From the NCBI GenBank assembly GCA_044226655.1, contig JBGAGO010000006.1:62001-126000 (forward strand): 64,000 nt of DNA. The letters run 5' to 3'. The notes under the pieces are model-generated. The model was given only the letters and a program-made list of their open reading frames with translations. It searched no databases and had not been told where the DNA came from. The position numbers and the translations under genes were made by a program. The DNA is from JBEVOS01 sp044226655. GTDB lineage: Bacteria > Pseudomonadota > Alphaproteobacteria > Caulobacterales > Aquidulcibacteraceae. Positions 34,761-45,000 of the stretch are shown here, in pieces (the stretch's first letter is position 1; each line of letters opens with the position of its first letter).

Positions 34761-35696
34761 TCAGCGCATGTAGAAACGCGCGATATGTCCGCCGAGCTCA
34801 GCCGTGCGGTCGATAAGCGCGGTCAGATGCTCGTGCAAGCCCGATTGAAAAATGTCGGCGATTCGTCCGTAACGCAATTCGGCCGCCACCGCGCCGGCGA
34901 GGCGATGGCATTCGCCGCGCCGCCCGCCATGGATCTTGGCGATCTCGTCGAGGCAATCGGTGATCTCATCGTAACAGGCGCGCAACGATCTCGGCATTTC
35001 GGGCCGCAGGATCAGCAGTTCGGCCACGTTCCAGGGCTTCACCTCTTCGCGGTAGACCCATTGATAGGCGCGCACCGCCGAGACAGCGCGCAGCACGCTG
35101 GTCCACTGATAATAGTCGAGCATGCCGCCGACGCCGGAGGATTCCTGCGGCAGCAGCACGTGATATTTCACGTCGAGAATGCGCGCGGTGTTGTCCGCGC
35201 GTTCGAGGAAGGCGCCGAGCCGCGTGAACCAATAGATCTCGTTGCGCAGCATCGTGGTCTGATAGGCGCCCGAGAAGCGCGTCGAGACCGTGCGCACCCA
35301 ATCGAGCGTATCGGGCAGCATTTCCGGTGCGAATTGCGCCGGGCCCATCATGCGGCTTTCGAGCCAGGATTCGTTGACCGCGTCCCACATGTCGCGCGTC
35401 AGCGCCGTGCGCATGGCGCGGGCGTTGACGCGCGCCGTTTCAAGGCAATTCAGAATGGAGGAGGGGTTTTCGGTTTCGCAACAGAGGAAGAGCGCGGCCT
35501 GTTCCGGCGTCACCTCCTCATGCGCGGCCGAATAGGCCTCCCAGCAGCCCGCCGCGATCAGCGCGGATTTCCATTCTTCCGCCTCGCTCGACATGCCGGC
35601 CATCAGCTGCGCGGCCTCGATCAGGCGCGCGAGATTGTCCATGCGCTCCATATAGCGCGCGAGCCAGAACATCGAATCTGCGGCGCGGGCGAGCAT
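34761..35696 (-). CDS. Alpha-E domain protein (DUF403)
   Basis: All-helical protein of 311 aa, N-terminus MLARAADSMFWLARYMERMDNLARLIE, diagnostic for alpha-E. The family accompanies CP-ATP-grasp proteins and Anbu, and is thought to act with the ATP-grasp in making or handling a peptide-like product; its biochemistry is not settled. It is 13 bp downstream of the ATP-grasp gene and 24 bp upstream of Anbu on the same strand. Confidence 0.93.
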   Translation of the reverse strand: MLARAADSMFWLARYMERMDNLARLIEAAQLMAGMSSEAEEWKSALIAAGCWEAYSAAHEEVTPEQAALFLCCETENPSSILNCLETARVNARAMRTALTRDMWDAVNESWLESRMMGPAQFAPEMLPDTLDWVRTVSTRFSGAYQTTMLRNEIYWFTRLGAFLERADNTARILDVKYHVLLPQESSGVGGMLDYYQWTSVLRAVSAVRAYQWVYREEVKPWNVAELLILRPEMPRSLRACYDEITDCLDEIAKIHGGRRGECHRLAGAVAAELRYGRIADIFQSGLHEHLTALIDRTAELGGHIARFYMR

Positions 35697-35709
35697 TAGC
35701 GGGCGCGCC

Positions 35710-37185
35710 TCATTTGGAGCTCTGCGACTGCGTCATGGCGCCCATGCTTTGGCTCTGCGTTTGGCCTTGGCTGCGCAACACCCAAGTGTCCTTGGTGCCG
35801 CCGCCTTGGCTCGAGTTCACGACCAGCGAGCCCTCCGTCAACGCCACGCGCGTCAGCCCGCCGGGCACGATCGACACGCCATTGGCGCCGGAGAGCACGA
35901 AAGGCCGCAGATCGATATGCCGGGGCGCGGCGCCGCTTTCCACAAAGGTCGGGCAGGTCGAGAGCGCCAGCGTCGGCTGCGCGATATAGCCGTCCGGCTT
36001 GGCGCGCAGTTTCTTGGCGAAATCGACGCGCATCTTCTTGGTCGCGTGCGGGCCGACCAGCATGCCATAGCCGCCCGAGCCGCGCGTTTCCTTCACCACC
36101 AGCTCTTCCAGATGATCGAGCACGTAGGCCAGCGCGCCTTCATTGGCGCAATCCCAGGTCGGCACATTGTTGAGGATCGGCTCTTCGCCGAGATAGAAGC
36201 GGATCATCTCGGGCACGTACATATAGACGGCTTTATCGTCGGCTACGCCCGCGCCCACGGCGTTGGCGAGCGTCACATTGCCGGCGCGGTACGCCTCCAT
36301 CACGCCGGAAACGCCGAGCGCGGAATCCGCGCGAAACGCCAGCGGATCGAGATATTCGTCGTCGATGCGCCGATAGATGACGTGGACCGGCTTCAGCCCA
36401 TCGGTCGTGCGCATGAACACGCGGCGCTCGCGCACCACGAGATCGACGCCTTCCACCAATTCCACGCCCATCTCGTCGGCCAGGAAGGTGTGTTCGTAAT
36501 AGGCCGAATTGAATTGGCCGGGCGTCAGCACCACCACGGTCGGGTCGGTATCGACATTCGCCGGCGCGACCGAGCGCAGCGCGGCCAGAAGGTGTTCCGG
36601 ATAGCGCGAGATCGGCGCCACGCCCGCCTTGCTGAAGAGATCGGGGAAGAGCCGCATCATCACCGAGCGGTCTTCCAGCATGTAGGACACGCCCGAAGGC
36701 GTGCGGCAATTGTCTTCCAGCACGTAGAAATCGGTCGGCCCCGTGCGCACCAGATCGATGCCGGCGATGTGCGTATAGACGCCGCCGCGCACGGTGACGC
36801 CCTCCATCTCCTCGCGATAGGCCGGGTTGCGCAGGATCAGCGCCTCGGGAATTTTGCCGGCCTTCAGAATCTCGCGCGGGCCGTAGACGTCGGCCAGGAA
36901 TTTGTTGAGCGCCGTGACGCGCTGGACGAGGCCCCGTTCGAGGAATTCCCATTCCAGCGCGTCGATCACGCGGGGGATGATGTCGAACGGGATGAGCCGC
37001 TCGGGATCGCCGCCTTCAGTGTAGACCGCGAAGGTGATGCCGGTGCGGCGGAACAGGCGCTCGGCCTCCTCGCGCTTGGCGCGCAGCACGGCGGGGGAGG
37101 CGTCCTTCAGCCAGCGGGCCACCGCCTCATAGGCGGGGCGCACCTCGCCATCGGTCCCTGTCATCTCATCGAAGATGTCGCGCAT
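35710..37185 (-). CDS. Circularly permuted ATP-grasp protein (DUF404/DUF407)
   Basis: Protein of 491 aa, predicted ATP-dependent carboxylate-amine ligase. Typical segments: ITFAVYTEGGDPERLIPFD, YVLEDNCRTPSGVSYMLEDR, VLTPGQFNSAYYEHTFLA, IYRRIDDEYLDPLAF, VVKETRGSGGYGMLVGP. ATG at 37185 follows AGGGAG closely. It leads the ATP-grasp, alpha-E, Anbu operon. The C-terminus is an unusual Gln/Ser-rich tail (QGQTQSQSMGAMTQSQSSK). Confidence 0.93.
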   Translation of the reverse strand: MRDIFDEMTGTDGEVRPAYEAVARWLKDASPAVLRAKREEAERLFRRTGITFAVYTEGGDPERLIPFDIIPRVIDALEWEFLERGLVQRVTALNKFLADVYGPREILKAGKIPEALILRNPAYREEMEGVTVRGGVYTHIAGIDLVRTGPTDFYVLEDNCRTPSGVSYMLEDRSVMMRLFPDLFSKAGVAPISRYPEHLLAALRSVAPANVDTDPTVVVLTPGQFNSAYYEHTFLADEMGVELVEGVDLVVRERRVFMRTTDGLKPVHVIYRRIDDEYLDPLAFRADSALGVSGVMEAYRAGNVTLANAVGAGVADDKAVYMYVPEMIRFYLGEEPILNNVPTWDCANEGALAYVLDHLEELVVKETRGSGGYGMLVGPHATKKMRVDFAKKLRAKPDGYIAQPTLALSTCPTFVESGAAPRHIDLRPFVLSGANGVSIVPGGLTRVALTEGSLVVNSSQGGGTKDTWVLRSQGQTQSQSMGAMTQSQSSK

Positions 37186-37328
37186 GCGCTCCCTCGGCGG
37201 CGATGATGGCGCGCGCCGCCTGCCGGGCCTGCCGCGCGCGATGACGCATCCTAGACCCGCAACGGCCATCGCCTAGTTTTGTTGCACGCCGGAAAGCCGG
37301 GCGCCTCAAATTTAGGGCGTTGGCCGCT

Positions 37329-38111
37329 TCACCCCTTCGTCTGTGCGCGTCCGCGCGCCATGACGCCCTCGCGGGCGGCGGCGACGTCCGCGGGCGTGAC
37401 CTTGGCGTTGCGGACGCTGGTGGTGGCGAATTCGAACGTGATCGCCTCGCCGAACGGCCGGGCGAAGCCCTCATTGATGAGGCGCTTATAATCCTGCGTG
37501 GCCGCCGCCGGGGCCGTGGCGATGTCGCGCGCCAGCTTGAGCGCGGTTTCGACCAATTCGCCCGCCGGCACGATCCGGTTGATGAGGCACCAATCGCGCG
37601 CCGTCTGCGCGTCGACGAAATTGCCGGAGAGCGAAATCTCCTTGGCGCGCGAAATGCCGACCAGGCGCGACAGCTTCTGCGACAGCCCCCAACCCGGCAG
37701 GATGCCGACGCGGGCATGCGTATCGGCGAAGCGCGTCGTCTCGCAGCCGAGCAGGATGTCGCACGCCAAAGCCACTTCGAAGCCGCCGGTGATGGCCGCG
37801 CCGTTGATCGCGCCGATCACGGGCTTGCGGCAGGTTTCGATCGCCAGCACGGGATTGAGCTCGGGCGTCAGCGCATTCGCGTCCGCCCCGATCGAGGCGC
37901 CGGCGCCCAATTCCTTGAGATCGAGCCCGGCGGTGAAGGCCTTGCCCGCGCCCGTCAGCACGATGGCGCGCACGCTGTCATCGGCGTCGAGCGCGCGGAA
38001 AGCCTCGGCCAGCTTGCTGCGCAATTCGCGCGACAGCGCGTTCATCGCCTCGGGGCGATTGAGCGTGACCAGCGCCGCGCCGTCTTCAAAAGTCTCAACC
38101 CGTACAACCAT
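37329..38111 (-). CDS. Enoyl-CoA hydratase/isomerase family protein
   Basis: Crotonase-fold enzyme of 260 aa. LNRPEAMNALSREL is the family start; the oxyanion hole comes from GKAFTAGLDLKEL and INGAAITGGFEVALACD; ARVGILPGWGLSQKLSRLVG continues the fold. It would hydrate enoyl-CoA during acyl chain breakdown. Last gene of an apparent operon acyl-CoA synthetase - GMC oxidoreductase - VOC protein - hydratase, six bases after the VOC stop. Confidence 0.93.
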   Translation of the reverse strand: MVVRVETFEDGAALVTLNRPEAMNALSRELRSKLAEAFRALDADDSVRAIVLTGAGKAFTAGLDLKELGAGASIGADANALTPELNPVLAIETCRKPVIGAINGAAITGGFEVALACDILLGCETTRFADTHARVGILPGWGLSQKLSRLVGISRAKEISLSGNFVDAQTARDWCLINRIVPAGELVETALKLARDIATAPAAATQDYKRLINEGFARPFGEAITFEFATTSVRNAKVTPADVAAAREGVMARGRAQTKG

Positions 38112-38117
38112 GAATGT

Positions 38118-38468
38118 TCAACCTGCCTTGATCGCCATCGGATGTTTCGGCTGGTAGAGGCCGATTTTTCCGCCGCCGGGCAAGACAAATCGCGTCAGCA
38201 CGCCCCAGCGCGGCTCTTCGATCGGATCGCAGGCGGCGCCCGCGGCTTCAAGGCGCGCCATATCGGCCTTGAGGTCGTCTGTCATCAGATAGAATTCGTG
38301 CAGATCGTTCTGATCGGAGGGATGCACTGCGATTTCCGCCGGCGGCAGCGCGAAGATCAGCCAGCCATGGCCGGCGTCGACGTGATCGAAGTTCAGAACG
38401 TCGCGCAGGAAGGCGCGATCGGCGTCGGCGTCCTTGCTGTACACGATGACATGCGAACCCATGATCAT
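38118..38468 (-). CDS. VOC-family (glyoxalase/bleomycin-resistance-like) protein
   Basis: Small vicinal-oxygen-chelate protein of 116 aa. HVIVYSKDADADRAFLRDVL and the C-terminal VLPGGGKIGLYQPKHP are typical. Possible roles are an isomerase, lyase or binding protein; unspecific. GGAGG lies seven bases before ATG at 38468. Between GMC oxidoreductase and enoyl-CoA hydratase in one operon. Confidence 0.88.
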   Translation of the reverse strand: MIMGSHVIVYSKDADADRAFLRDVLNFDHVDAGHGWLIFALPPAEIAVHPSDQNDLHEFYLMTDDLKADMARLEAAGAACDPIEEPRWGVLTRFVLPGGGKIGLYQPKHPMAIKAG

Positions 38469-38491
38469 GATGCGTCCTCCTCGACTTCATC

Positions 38492-40084
38492 CTAGCGCGA
38501 AGCGAGGATCGCCGCCGCTGCTTTCTCCGCGATCATCAGCGTCGGCGAATTGGTGTTCCCGGAGGTGATCGTCGGCATCACAGAGGCGTCGGCGACGCGC
38601 AGGCCATCGAGCCCGATCACGCGCAAATCGCCATCGACCACCGCCATCGGGTCGTCGTGCAGGCCCATCTTGGCCGTGCCCACGGGATGGAAGATCGTCG
38701 TGCCGAGTTTGCGCGCCGCGTCGAGGATGTCTTCGTCGCGCTGCGCCGCGGCCATCGGCAAGCGCTCCTTCGGCGCATAAGGCGCCATCGCCCGCGCCGC
38801 CATGATGCGCCGCGCCAGTTTGAGCGATTGCACTGCGACGGCTTCATCGTCGGCGGTTGCAAGATAGTTCGGCTGGATGGAGAGCCCGTCCTGTGTCGCG
38901 TGGATGGCGCCGCGGCTGGTGGGCCGCAGATTGCACACGCTGACCGTGATCGCAGGAAAGCGATGCAGCGGCTCGCCAAAGGCGTCGAGCGAGAGCGGCT
39001 GCACGTGGAATTGCAGATTGGGCGTGGCGCGTTCCGGTCCGGAGGCGGCGAAAGCGCCGAGATGCGAGGGCGCCATCGACATCGGCCCGGTGCGCAGCGT
39101 GGCATATTCCAGCGCCATCAGCGGCCTTTGCCAGAGCGAATGATAGCGCGCGTTCATCGTCGCGACGTTTTCGACCGTGTAGATCGGCCGGATCTGCAAA
39201 TGGTCCTGCAGGTTTTCGCCCACGCCGGGCGCGTGCTTGACCACCGGAATGCCTAGCGCCGCCAGCCGCGCGCCATCGCCAATGCCCGATCGCTCCAGCA
39301 GAACAGGGCTCGCCACCGCGCCGGCGCTCAGAATGATTTCGCCGCGTGCACGCGCCTCCAGCGTTTCGCCATCGCGCACATAGGCGACGCCCGTCGCGCG
39401 CGCGCCGTCGAACAGAATGCGCGAGACTTGCGCGCCGGTGATGAGCTGCAGGTTCGGGCGCCGCAGCGCCGGTTTCAAGAACCCGCGCGCCGCGCTCCAG
39501 CGCCGCCCGGCGCGCTGGTTCACATGGAAATAGCCGGCGCCGAAATTGTTTCCGCCGTTGAAATCATCGACCGGCGGGATGCCGCATTCGCCCGCCGCTG
39601 CGATGAAGGCGTCGAGAATCTTCCAGCGCATGCGCACATGCTCGATGCGCCATTCGCCGCCGCTGCGGTGCAAATCGCTCGGCGGCGCAATGTGATCCTC
39701 ATGCTTGAGGAAGAAGGGCAGCACATCGTCCCAGCCCCAGCCGACAAGGCCGCTCTGGCGCCAGCCATCGTAATCGGCGGCTTGCCCGCGCATGTAGATC
39801 ATCGCGTTGATCGCGGACGACCCGCCGATCACCTTGCCGCGCGGATAGTTCAGCGCCCGCCCGCCGAGGCCGGGAGTCGGATCGGTTTTGAACATCCAAT
39901 CGGCGCGCGGATTGCCGATCGCGAAAAGATATCCGACGGGAATGTGAAACCAGATCCAATCGTCGCGCCCGCCGGCTTCGAGCAGCAGCACGCGATGGCG
40001 CGGATCGGCCGACAGCCGGTTGGCCAGCAGGCAGCCCGCCGTGCCCGCGCCGACGATGATGTAATCGAATGCGTCCTGCGCCAT
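38492..40084 (-). CDS. GMC-family FAD oxidoreductase (choline/alcohol dehydrogenase-like)
   Basis: Flavoenzyme of 530 aa oxidising an alcohol. FAD motif IIVGAGTAGCLLANRL, GMC signature 1 in YPRGKVIGGSSAINAMIYMRG, and the catalytic His in FHPVGTAKMG with the downstream SGNTNSPTLMIAEKAA. It could feed an aldehyde or acid to the adjacent acyl-CoA synthetase, whose stop is four bases upstream. Confidence 0.94.
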   Translation of the reverse strand: MAQDAFDYIIVGAGTAGCLLANRLSADPRHRVLLLEAGGRDDWIWFHIPVGYLFAIGNPRADWMFKTDPTPGLGGRALNYPRGKVIGGSSAINAMIYMRGQAADYDGWRQSGLVGWGWDDVLPFFLKHEDHIAPPSDLHRSGGEWRIEHVRMRWKILDAFIAAAGECGIPPVDDFNGGNNFGAGYFHVNQRAGRRWSAARGFLKPALRRPNLQLITGAQVSRILFDGARATGVAYVRDGETLEARARGEIILSAGAVASPVLLERSGIGDGARLAALGIPVVKHAPGVGENLQDHLQIRPIYTVENVATMNARYHSLWQRPLMALEYATLRTGPMSMAPSHLGAFAASGPERATPNLQFHVQPLSLDAFGEPLHRFPAITVSVCNLRPTSRGAIHATQDGLSIQPNYLATADDEAVAVQSLKLARRIMAARAMAPYAPKERLPMAAAQRDEDILDAARKLGTTIFHPVGTAKMGLHDDPMAVVDGDLRVIGLDGLRVADASVMPTITSGNTNSPTLMIAEKAAAAILASR

Positions 40085-40088
40085 GGCG

Positions 40089-41825
40089 CTAGGCGGTTTC
40101 GAACACCGTCTTCAAATCCCGCTTCATGATCTTGCCGTTCGGATTGCGCGGCAGATTGTCCGGCAGGAACACAATCTTCACCGGCACTTTGAACGCGGCC
40201 AGCTGTTCAGCGACATGCGTGCGCAGCTCTTGCTCGGTCGCGCTCATGCCCGGCTTCAGATGCACGACGGCCGCCGGCTCTTCGCCCAGCACTTTGTGCG
40301 GAATGCCGATCACCGCCGCATCCATCACGGCCGGATGCGTGTAGAGCGCGTTCTCGACCTCGACACAGTAGATATTCTCGCCGCCGCGGATCAGCATGTC
40401 CTTGGCGCGGTCGACGATATAGATGAAGCCTTCCTCGTCGATGCGCGCCAGATCGCCGGTCTTCACCCAGCCATCGACGAAGGTTTCCGCCGTCGCTTCG
40501 GGCTTGCGCCAATAGCCGCGCACCACGATCGGGCCTTTGTACCAGAGCTCGCCCACCTCGCCGGACGGCAGCGTCTGGCCCTCCGGGCTCACGATCTTGG
40601 CTTCGCCCGTCGCGGAGGCGACGCCGCAGCTTGACGGCTTGCGGATGTAATCGTCGCCGAAATTCGTGGTCGCGGTCGCGCTTGTCTCCGTCATGCCCCA
40701 GCCTTGGCCGGGTTGCACTTTCGGAAACCGCTCCTGAATGCGCTTGACCAGATCCGGCGCGGACGGCGCGCCGCCATAGGACAGCACTTCCAGCGAAGAG
40801 AGATCGTACTCATCGAATTTCGGATGTTCGAGGATTTGCCATGCGATCGTCGGTACGCCGCCGGCGGAATTGATCTTCTCTTTCTCGATCAGCGGCAGCG
40901 CGGCGTCGGCGTCCCAGCGCCGCTGCATCACGATTTTCGTGCCGGCCGCGGCGCTCGGGATCATCACTGCGAAACAGCCCGTGGCGTGGAAGAACGGCAC
41001 GGACAGCAAGGTCGCCTTGCGCGGCGCGTTCGGATCGGGCGCGGGCGGCTTTTCGCCGCGGCGCAGGAAGGAGCGCGCCTGGCCGCTCATGGCGTTGAAG
41101 AAATTCGAGATGATGTTGCGATGGCTGATGATCGCGCCTTTGGGCTTTCCGGTCGTGCCCGAGGTGTAGAAGATCGTCACATCGTCGTCGGCGTCGAGCG
41201 GCACGTTCGGCAGCGCCGCTTCCGGGATGGAATCGTATTCATTCGGCTTGCCGATCACGCTCTCGAGCGCCGTCACCATCGGCGGGCCGGGTTCATCCGT
41301 CAGCCGCGCGACGTAAATCTTCTTGAGCTCCGGGCAATTGTCGACGTGTTCGCGCACGCGCTCCCAGCGTTCATTGTCGACGATCAGCACTTTGGCGCCG
41401 CTGTCCTGCAGGCCGTATTCCAGCTCCGGCCCGGTCCACCACGCATTGAGCGGCGTGGCGATGGCGCCGGCCAGCACGGCGGCCCAGAACGACACTGGCC
41501 ATTCCGGCAAATTGCGCATCACGATGGCGACGCGGTCGCCCTTCTGCACGCCATCGGCAATCAATTGGTGCGCGAGCTTGATGGCGGCGGCCCGGTAGCC
41601 GGCATATTTCACGCGCTCGCCTTCATAGACCAGCGCGTCATAGGCCTTGTGCGGCTCGGTCGTGGCGAACACCTCGCGCAAGGTCTTGGGCGCGTTCTTC
41701 CAGGCCTTCAGCGTCACGCCGCGGACGGTGATTTCCTCCGTTTCGAGCGGCGAGCCGGGCGCGGTGAGCAGGGCGTGCGCCTGCGCGATGGACATCACGG
41801 GAAAATTGGGCGGCAAAGACGTCAT
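40089..41825 (-). CDS. Acyl-CoA synthetase (AMP-forming, class I)
   Basis: ATP-dependent ligase of 578 aa activating a carboxylic acid to acyl-CoA. P-loop IFYTSGTTGKPKGAIIS, GWGMTETSA, GYWRKPEATAETFVDGWVKTGD, and the C-terminal catalytic Lys in NPNGKIMKRDLK. ATG at 41825 has GGAGG upstream; an earlier in-frame Met at 41858 is possible. First gene of the operon with GMC oxidoreductase, VOC protein and enoyl-CoA hydratase. Substrate chain not visible. Confidence 0.94.
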   Translation of the reverse strand: MTSLPPNFPVMSIAQAHALLTAPGSPLETEEITVRGVTLKAWKNAPKTLREVFATTEPHKAYDALVYEGERVKYAGYRAAAIKLAHQLIADGVQKGDRVAIVMRNLPEWPVSFWAAVLAGAIATPLNAWWTGPELEYGLQDSGAKVLIVDNERWERVREHVDNCPELKKIYVARLTDEPGPPMVTALESVIGKPNEYDSIPEAALPNVPLDADDDVTIFYTSGTTGKPKGAIISHRNIISNFFNAMSGQARSFLRRGEKPPAPDPNAPRKATLLSVPFFHATGCFAVMIPSAAAGTKIVMQRRWDADAALPLIEKEKINSAGGVPTIAWQILEHPKFDEYDLSSLEVLSYGGAPSAPDLVKRIQERFPKVQPGQGWGMTETSATATTNFGDDYIRKPSSCGVASATGEAKIVSPEGQTLPSGEVGELWYKGPIVVRGYWRKPEATAETFVDGWVKTGDLARIDEEGFIYIVDRAKDMLIRGGENIYCVEVENALYTHPAVMDAAVIGIPHKVLGEEPAAVVHLKPGMSATEQELRTHVAEQLAAFKVPVKIVFLPDNLPRNPNGKIMKRDLKTVFETA

Positions 41826-42028
41826 GTCGCGAGCTTCCTCCGCGGGCGGAGGCGCCATGCGCCCGCCGCTCCGTTGCGGTCCTACTCGCACGCCGACGCA
41901 GGCGTCATCAACAGGGCGGCGGCGTTTCGGGCCGGCCTGCGCGAAGAATCTTTAACAGCAGTTAAGGATGCTTGCCCGGCGCCGAGCGCTGGGGCAATCC
42001 TGTTCTCAATCAAAAGGGGAGCCCGGCG

Positions 42029-45000
42029 ATGGAGCGGTATCTGGCCTGGATTCGGGCGCGCGCCGCCGGGATCGCCGCATCGGTTGGCCGCTTCGTCCAA
42101 TGGGATAACAACCGCAACGCCGTTTTGGCGGCGGCGGTCGCTCTGATGGCCGGGCTTTGGGGCGGCGCCGTGCTGGGCAAAGGGCTCAATGGCGGCGGCG
42201 GACCGACCGAAATCGCCGCCCTCGGCGCGCCCGCGGCGGAGACGATGCGGTCGGCCAACGCGCCGCGCGCGCGGCGCGAGCCGGTCGACGGCATGGCCTG
42301 GACCAACACGCGCATCGATGTCTCGGGCGCCAATCCGCGCGCCTGCCTCGAATTCTCGCGTCCGCTCGCCACCGGCGCCAATGTCCATTTCGCCGATTAC
42401 ATCCAGATCGAACCGGCCGCGCCGATCCAGGTCGAACCGTCGGGCACGCTGCTGTGCATCTCCGGCTTGCCTTACGAACCCGATCGGCAGGTCACGATCC
42501 GCCAGGGCCTGCCCGCGCAGGACGGTTCGCACACCACGCGCGATGAGAGCTTCACGCTCTCCTTTGGCGATCGGCCCGCCTATGTCGGCTTCGCCGGCAA
42601 TGGCGTGATCCTTCCGCGCGCCGAAGCCGATGGCCTGGCGATCGAAACCGTCAACGTCTCCAAGCTCGATATCGAAGTGCTGCGCGTGCCCGATCGCATC
42701 CTGTCGCAGCGCGATGTGTCGCCCGGCGAAAGCTATGACGAAGGCTCCTGGGGCTGGTGGGGCGAGGGCGATGATGTCGGCGTTCAGGTCTACAAAGGCT
42801 CGGTCGATATCGCGCTTGGCCAATGCCCGGACCGCCCGCAGGACCGCGCCTGCTCGCGCCGCAACCAGGGCATCACGACCGTCTTCTCGCTCGGCGCCGC
42901 GCTCGGCCAGCTGCGCCCCGGCGCCTATATCGTGCGCGCCAAGGATTCGAGTCCCGGCGCCGGCGCCAATGGCCGCGACAATGATCGCCCGGCCTTCGCC
43001 TATCGCTGGATCATCTACACCGATGTGGCGCTGCAGACCTTCGAGGGCGCGACCGGCATGGACGTGGTGGCGCGCTCGCTGCGCTCGGCCCGCCCGCTCG
43101 GCAATGTCACGCTGACACTGATCGCGGAAAACAATGACGAACTCGCCCGCATCCGCACCGATGCCCAGGGCCGCGCCCATTTCAACAAGCCGCTGTTCGA
43201 TGGCGAAGGCCCGGCCCGCGCGCGCTATGTGATGGCCTATGGCGGCGAGGGCGATTTCGCCGCGCTCGATCTCAACCGCTCCGCGCTCGATCTGACGGAT
43301 CGCAATATCGATGGCCGCGCCACGCCCGGCGATATCGACGCCTATGTCTATACCGAGCGCGGCGTCTATCGTCCCGGCGAGCGCGTGCGCCTGATCGGCC
43401 TGATGCGCGATCCCTCCGGCCACGCCATCACCAATCGGCTGTCGACGCTCATCTTCTATCGCCCCAACGGCACCGAAGCGCGCCGCCTGCGTCTCAACAA
43501 CGCCGTGCAGGGCGGCGCGATCGCGCAGAATTTCGATCTCGATCGCTCTGCGCCGCGCGGCATGTGGCGCGCCGTGCTGCAGGTCGATGGCCAGGAGGCG
43601 CAGGCCGGCGAGGTCTCCTTCTCCGTCGAAGATTTCGTGCCGCAGCGCCTGCGCGTGCGCATGAGCGCGGCCGAAACGCCGCTCACCGCCAATCAGCAGC
43701 GCCCGATCTCGGTGCAGGCCGATTTCCTCTACGGCGCGCCCGGCGGCGGCCTTGCGGTCGAAACCGAAGCGCGTCTGCAGGTCGATGAAAATCCGTTCCC
43801 CGATCAGCGCGGCTTCCAGTTCGGCAAGACCGATGAAAGTTTCAGCGAACAGCTGATCCAATTGCCGGCGACTACGACCGATGGCCAAGGCGCGGCGCAA
43901 GTGCTGTTCGCGCTCAGCAATCCGCCAACCACGAGCCTGCCTCTGCGTGCGCGTGTCGTCGCCAGCGTCGCCGATCCGGGCGGGCGCGTGGTGCGCGAAA
44001 GCTTCCAGATTCCGGTGCGGCTCTCCAGCGCTTATATCGGCGTCAAGCCGCGCTTCGAGAATTTCAGCGTCGCGCATGGCGCGGCCGCCAGCTTCGATGT
44101 GATCGCGATGGGCGCGCAAGGCGCGCGCACCGCTTTGCCCGGCGTGCAATGGCGCCTCGTCGAAGAAGATTGGAGCTATGATTGGTATCTGGACGGCGGC
44201 CAATGGAAATGGCGCCGCACGGGCCGCGACATTCCCATCGATGGCGGAACCGTCAACGTCACAGGCGGCCAGCCCGCGCAGATCGGCAGAACCGGCCTGC
44301 GTGACGGCCAATATCGTCTGATCCTCACGCAGGCGGGCGCCAACGCGGAAACCTCGCTGCGCTTCAGCGTCGGCTGGAGTTACGACAGCGGCGATACCGC
44401 CACGCCCGACATGGTCACCGTCGATGCGCCCGATCAGGCGGTGCGCAGCGGCTCGCGCGCGCGCGTGCGCATCAGCGCGCCTTATCCGGGCGAAGCGCAG
44501 ATCGTCGTCGCCACCGACCGCGTGCTCGAAACCCGCACCATGCATATCGGCGCCGAGGGCGCGACGCTCGATCTCGCGACCTCCGATGCCTGGGGCGCCG
44601 GCGCTTACGTGCTCGTCACGGTGATGACGCCGCGCGATCCGGTGAACCTGCCGGTGCCGCGCCGCGCCGTGGGCGTCGCCTACGTGCCCGTCGATGTGGC
44701 GAGCCGCGTGCTCAATGTTTCGGTCGGGCAGGGCCTCGGCGTGGTGCGTCCGCGTCAGCAGGTCAACATCCCGATCCGCGTGACGAACGTGCCCGGCGGC
44801 GAACATGTGCGCGTCGCCATCGCCATGGTCGATCAGGGCATTCTCGGCCTCACCAATTATCAATCACCCAATCCGCAGGATTATTTCTTCGGCCGCCGCG
44901 CGCTCGGCGTGCTGGTGCGCGACGACTACGGGCGCCTGCTCAATCCCAATCTCGGCGCCGCCGCCATCGCGCGGCAGGGCGGCGATTCGCTCGGCGGGGA

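Noticed and set aside
41952..41965. TTAAC-AGCA-GTTAA palindrome before the alpha-2-macroglobulin gene
   Set aside because: Only 5-bp arms and no second copy. It is too short to call an operator.
41882..44863. Very long open frame on the minus strand opposite the alpha-2-macroglobulin gene
   Set aside because: High G/C content suppresses stops in shadow frames. The plus-strand frame has clear domain motifs and the opposite one has none; similar shadow frames oppose PBP1C (47802-50771) and the S8 protease (54381-56426).
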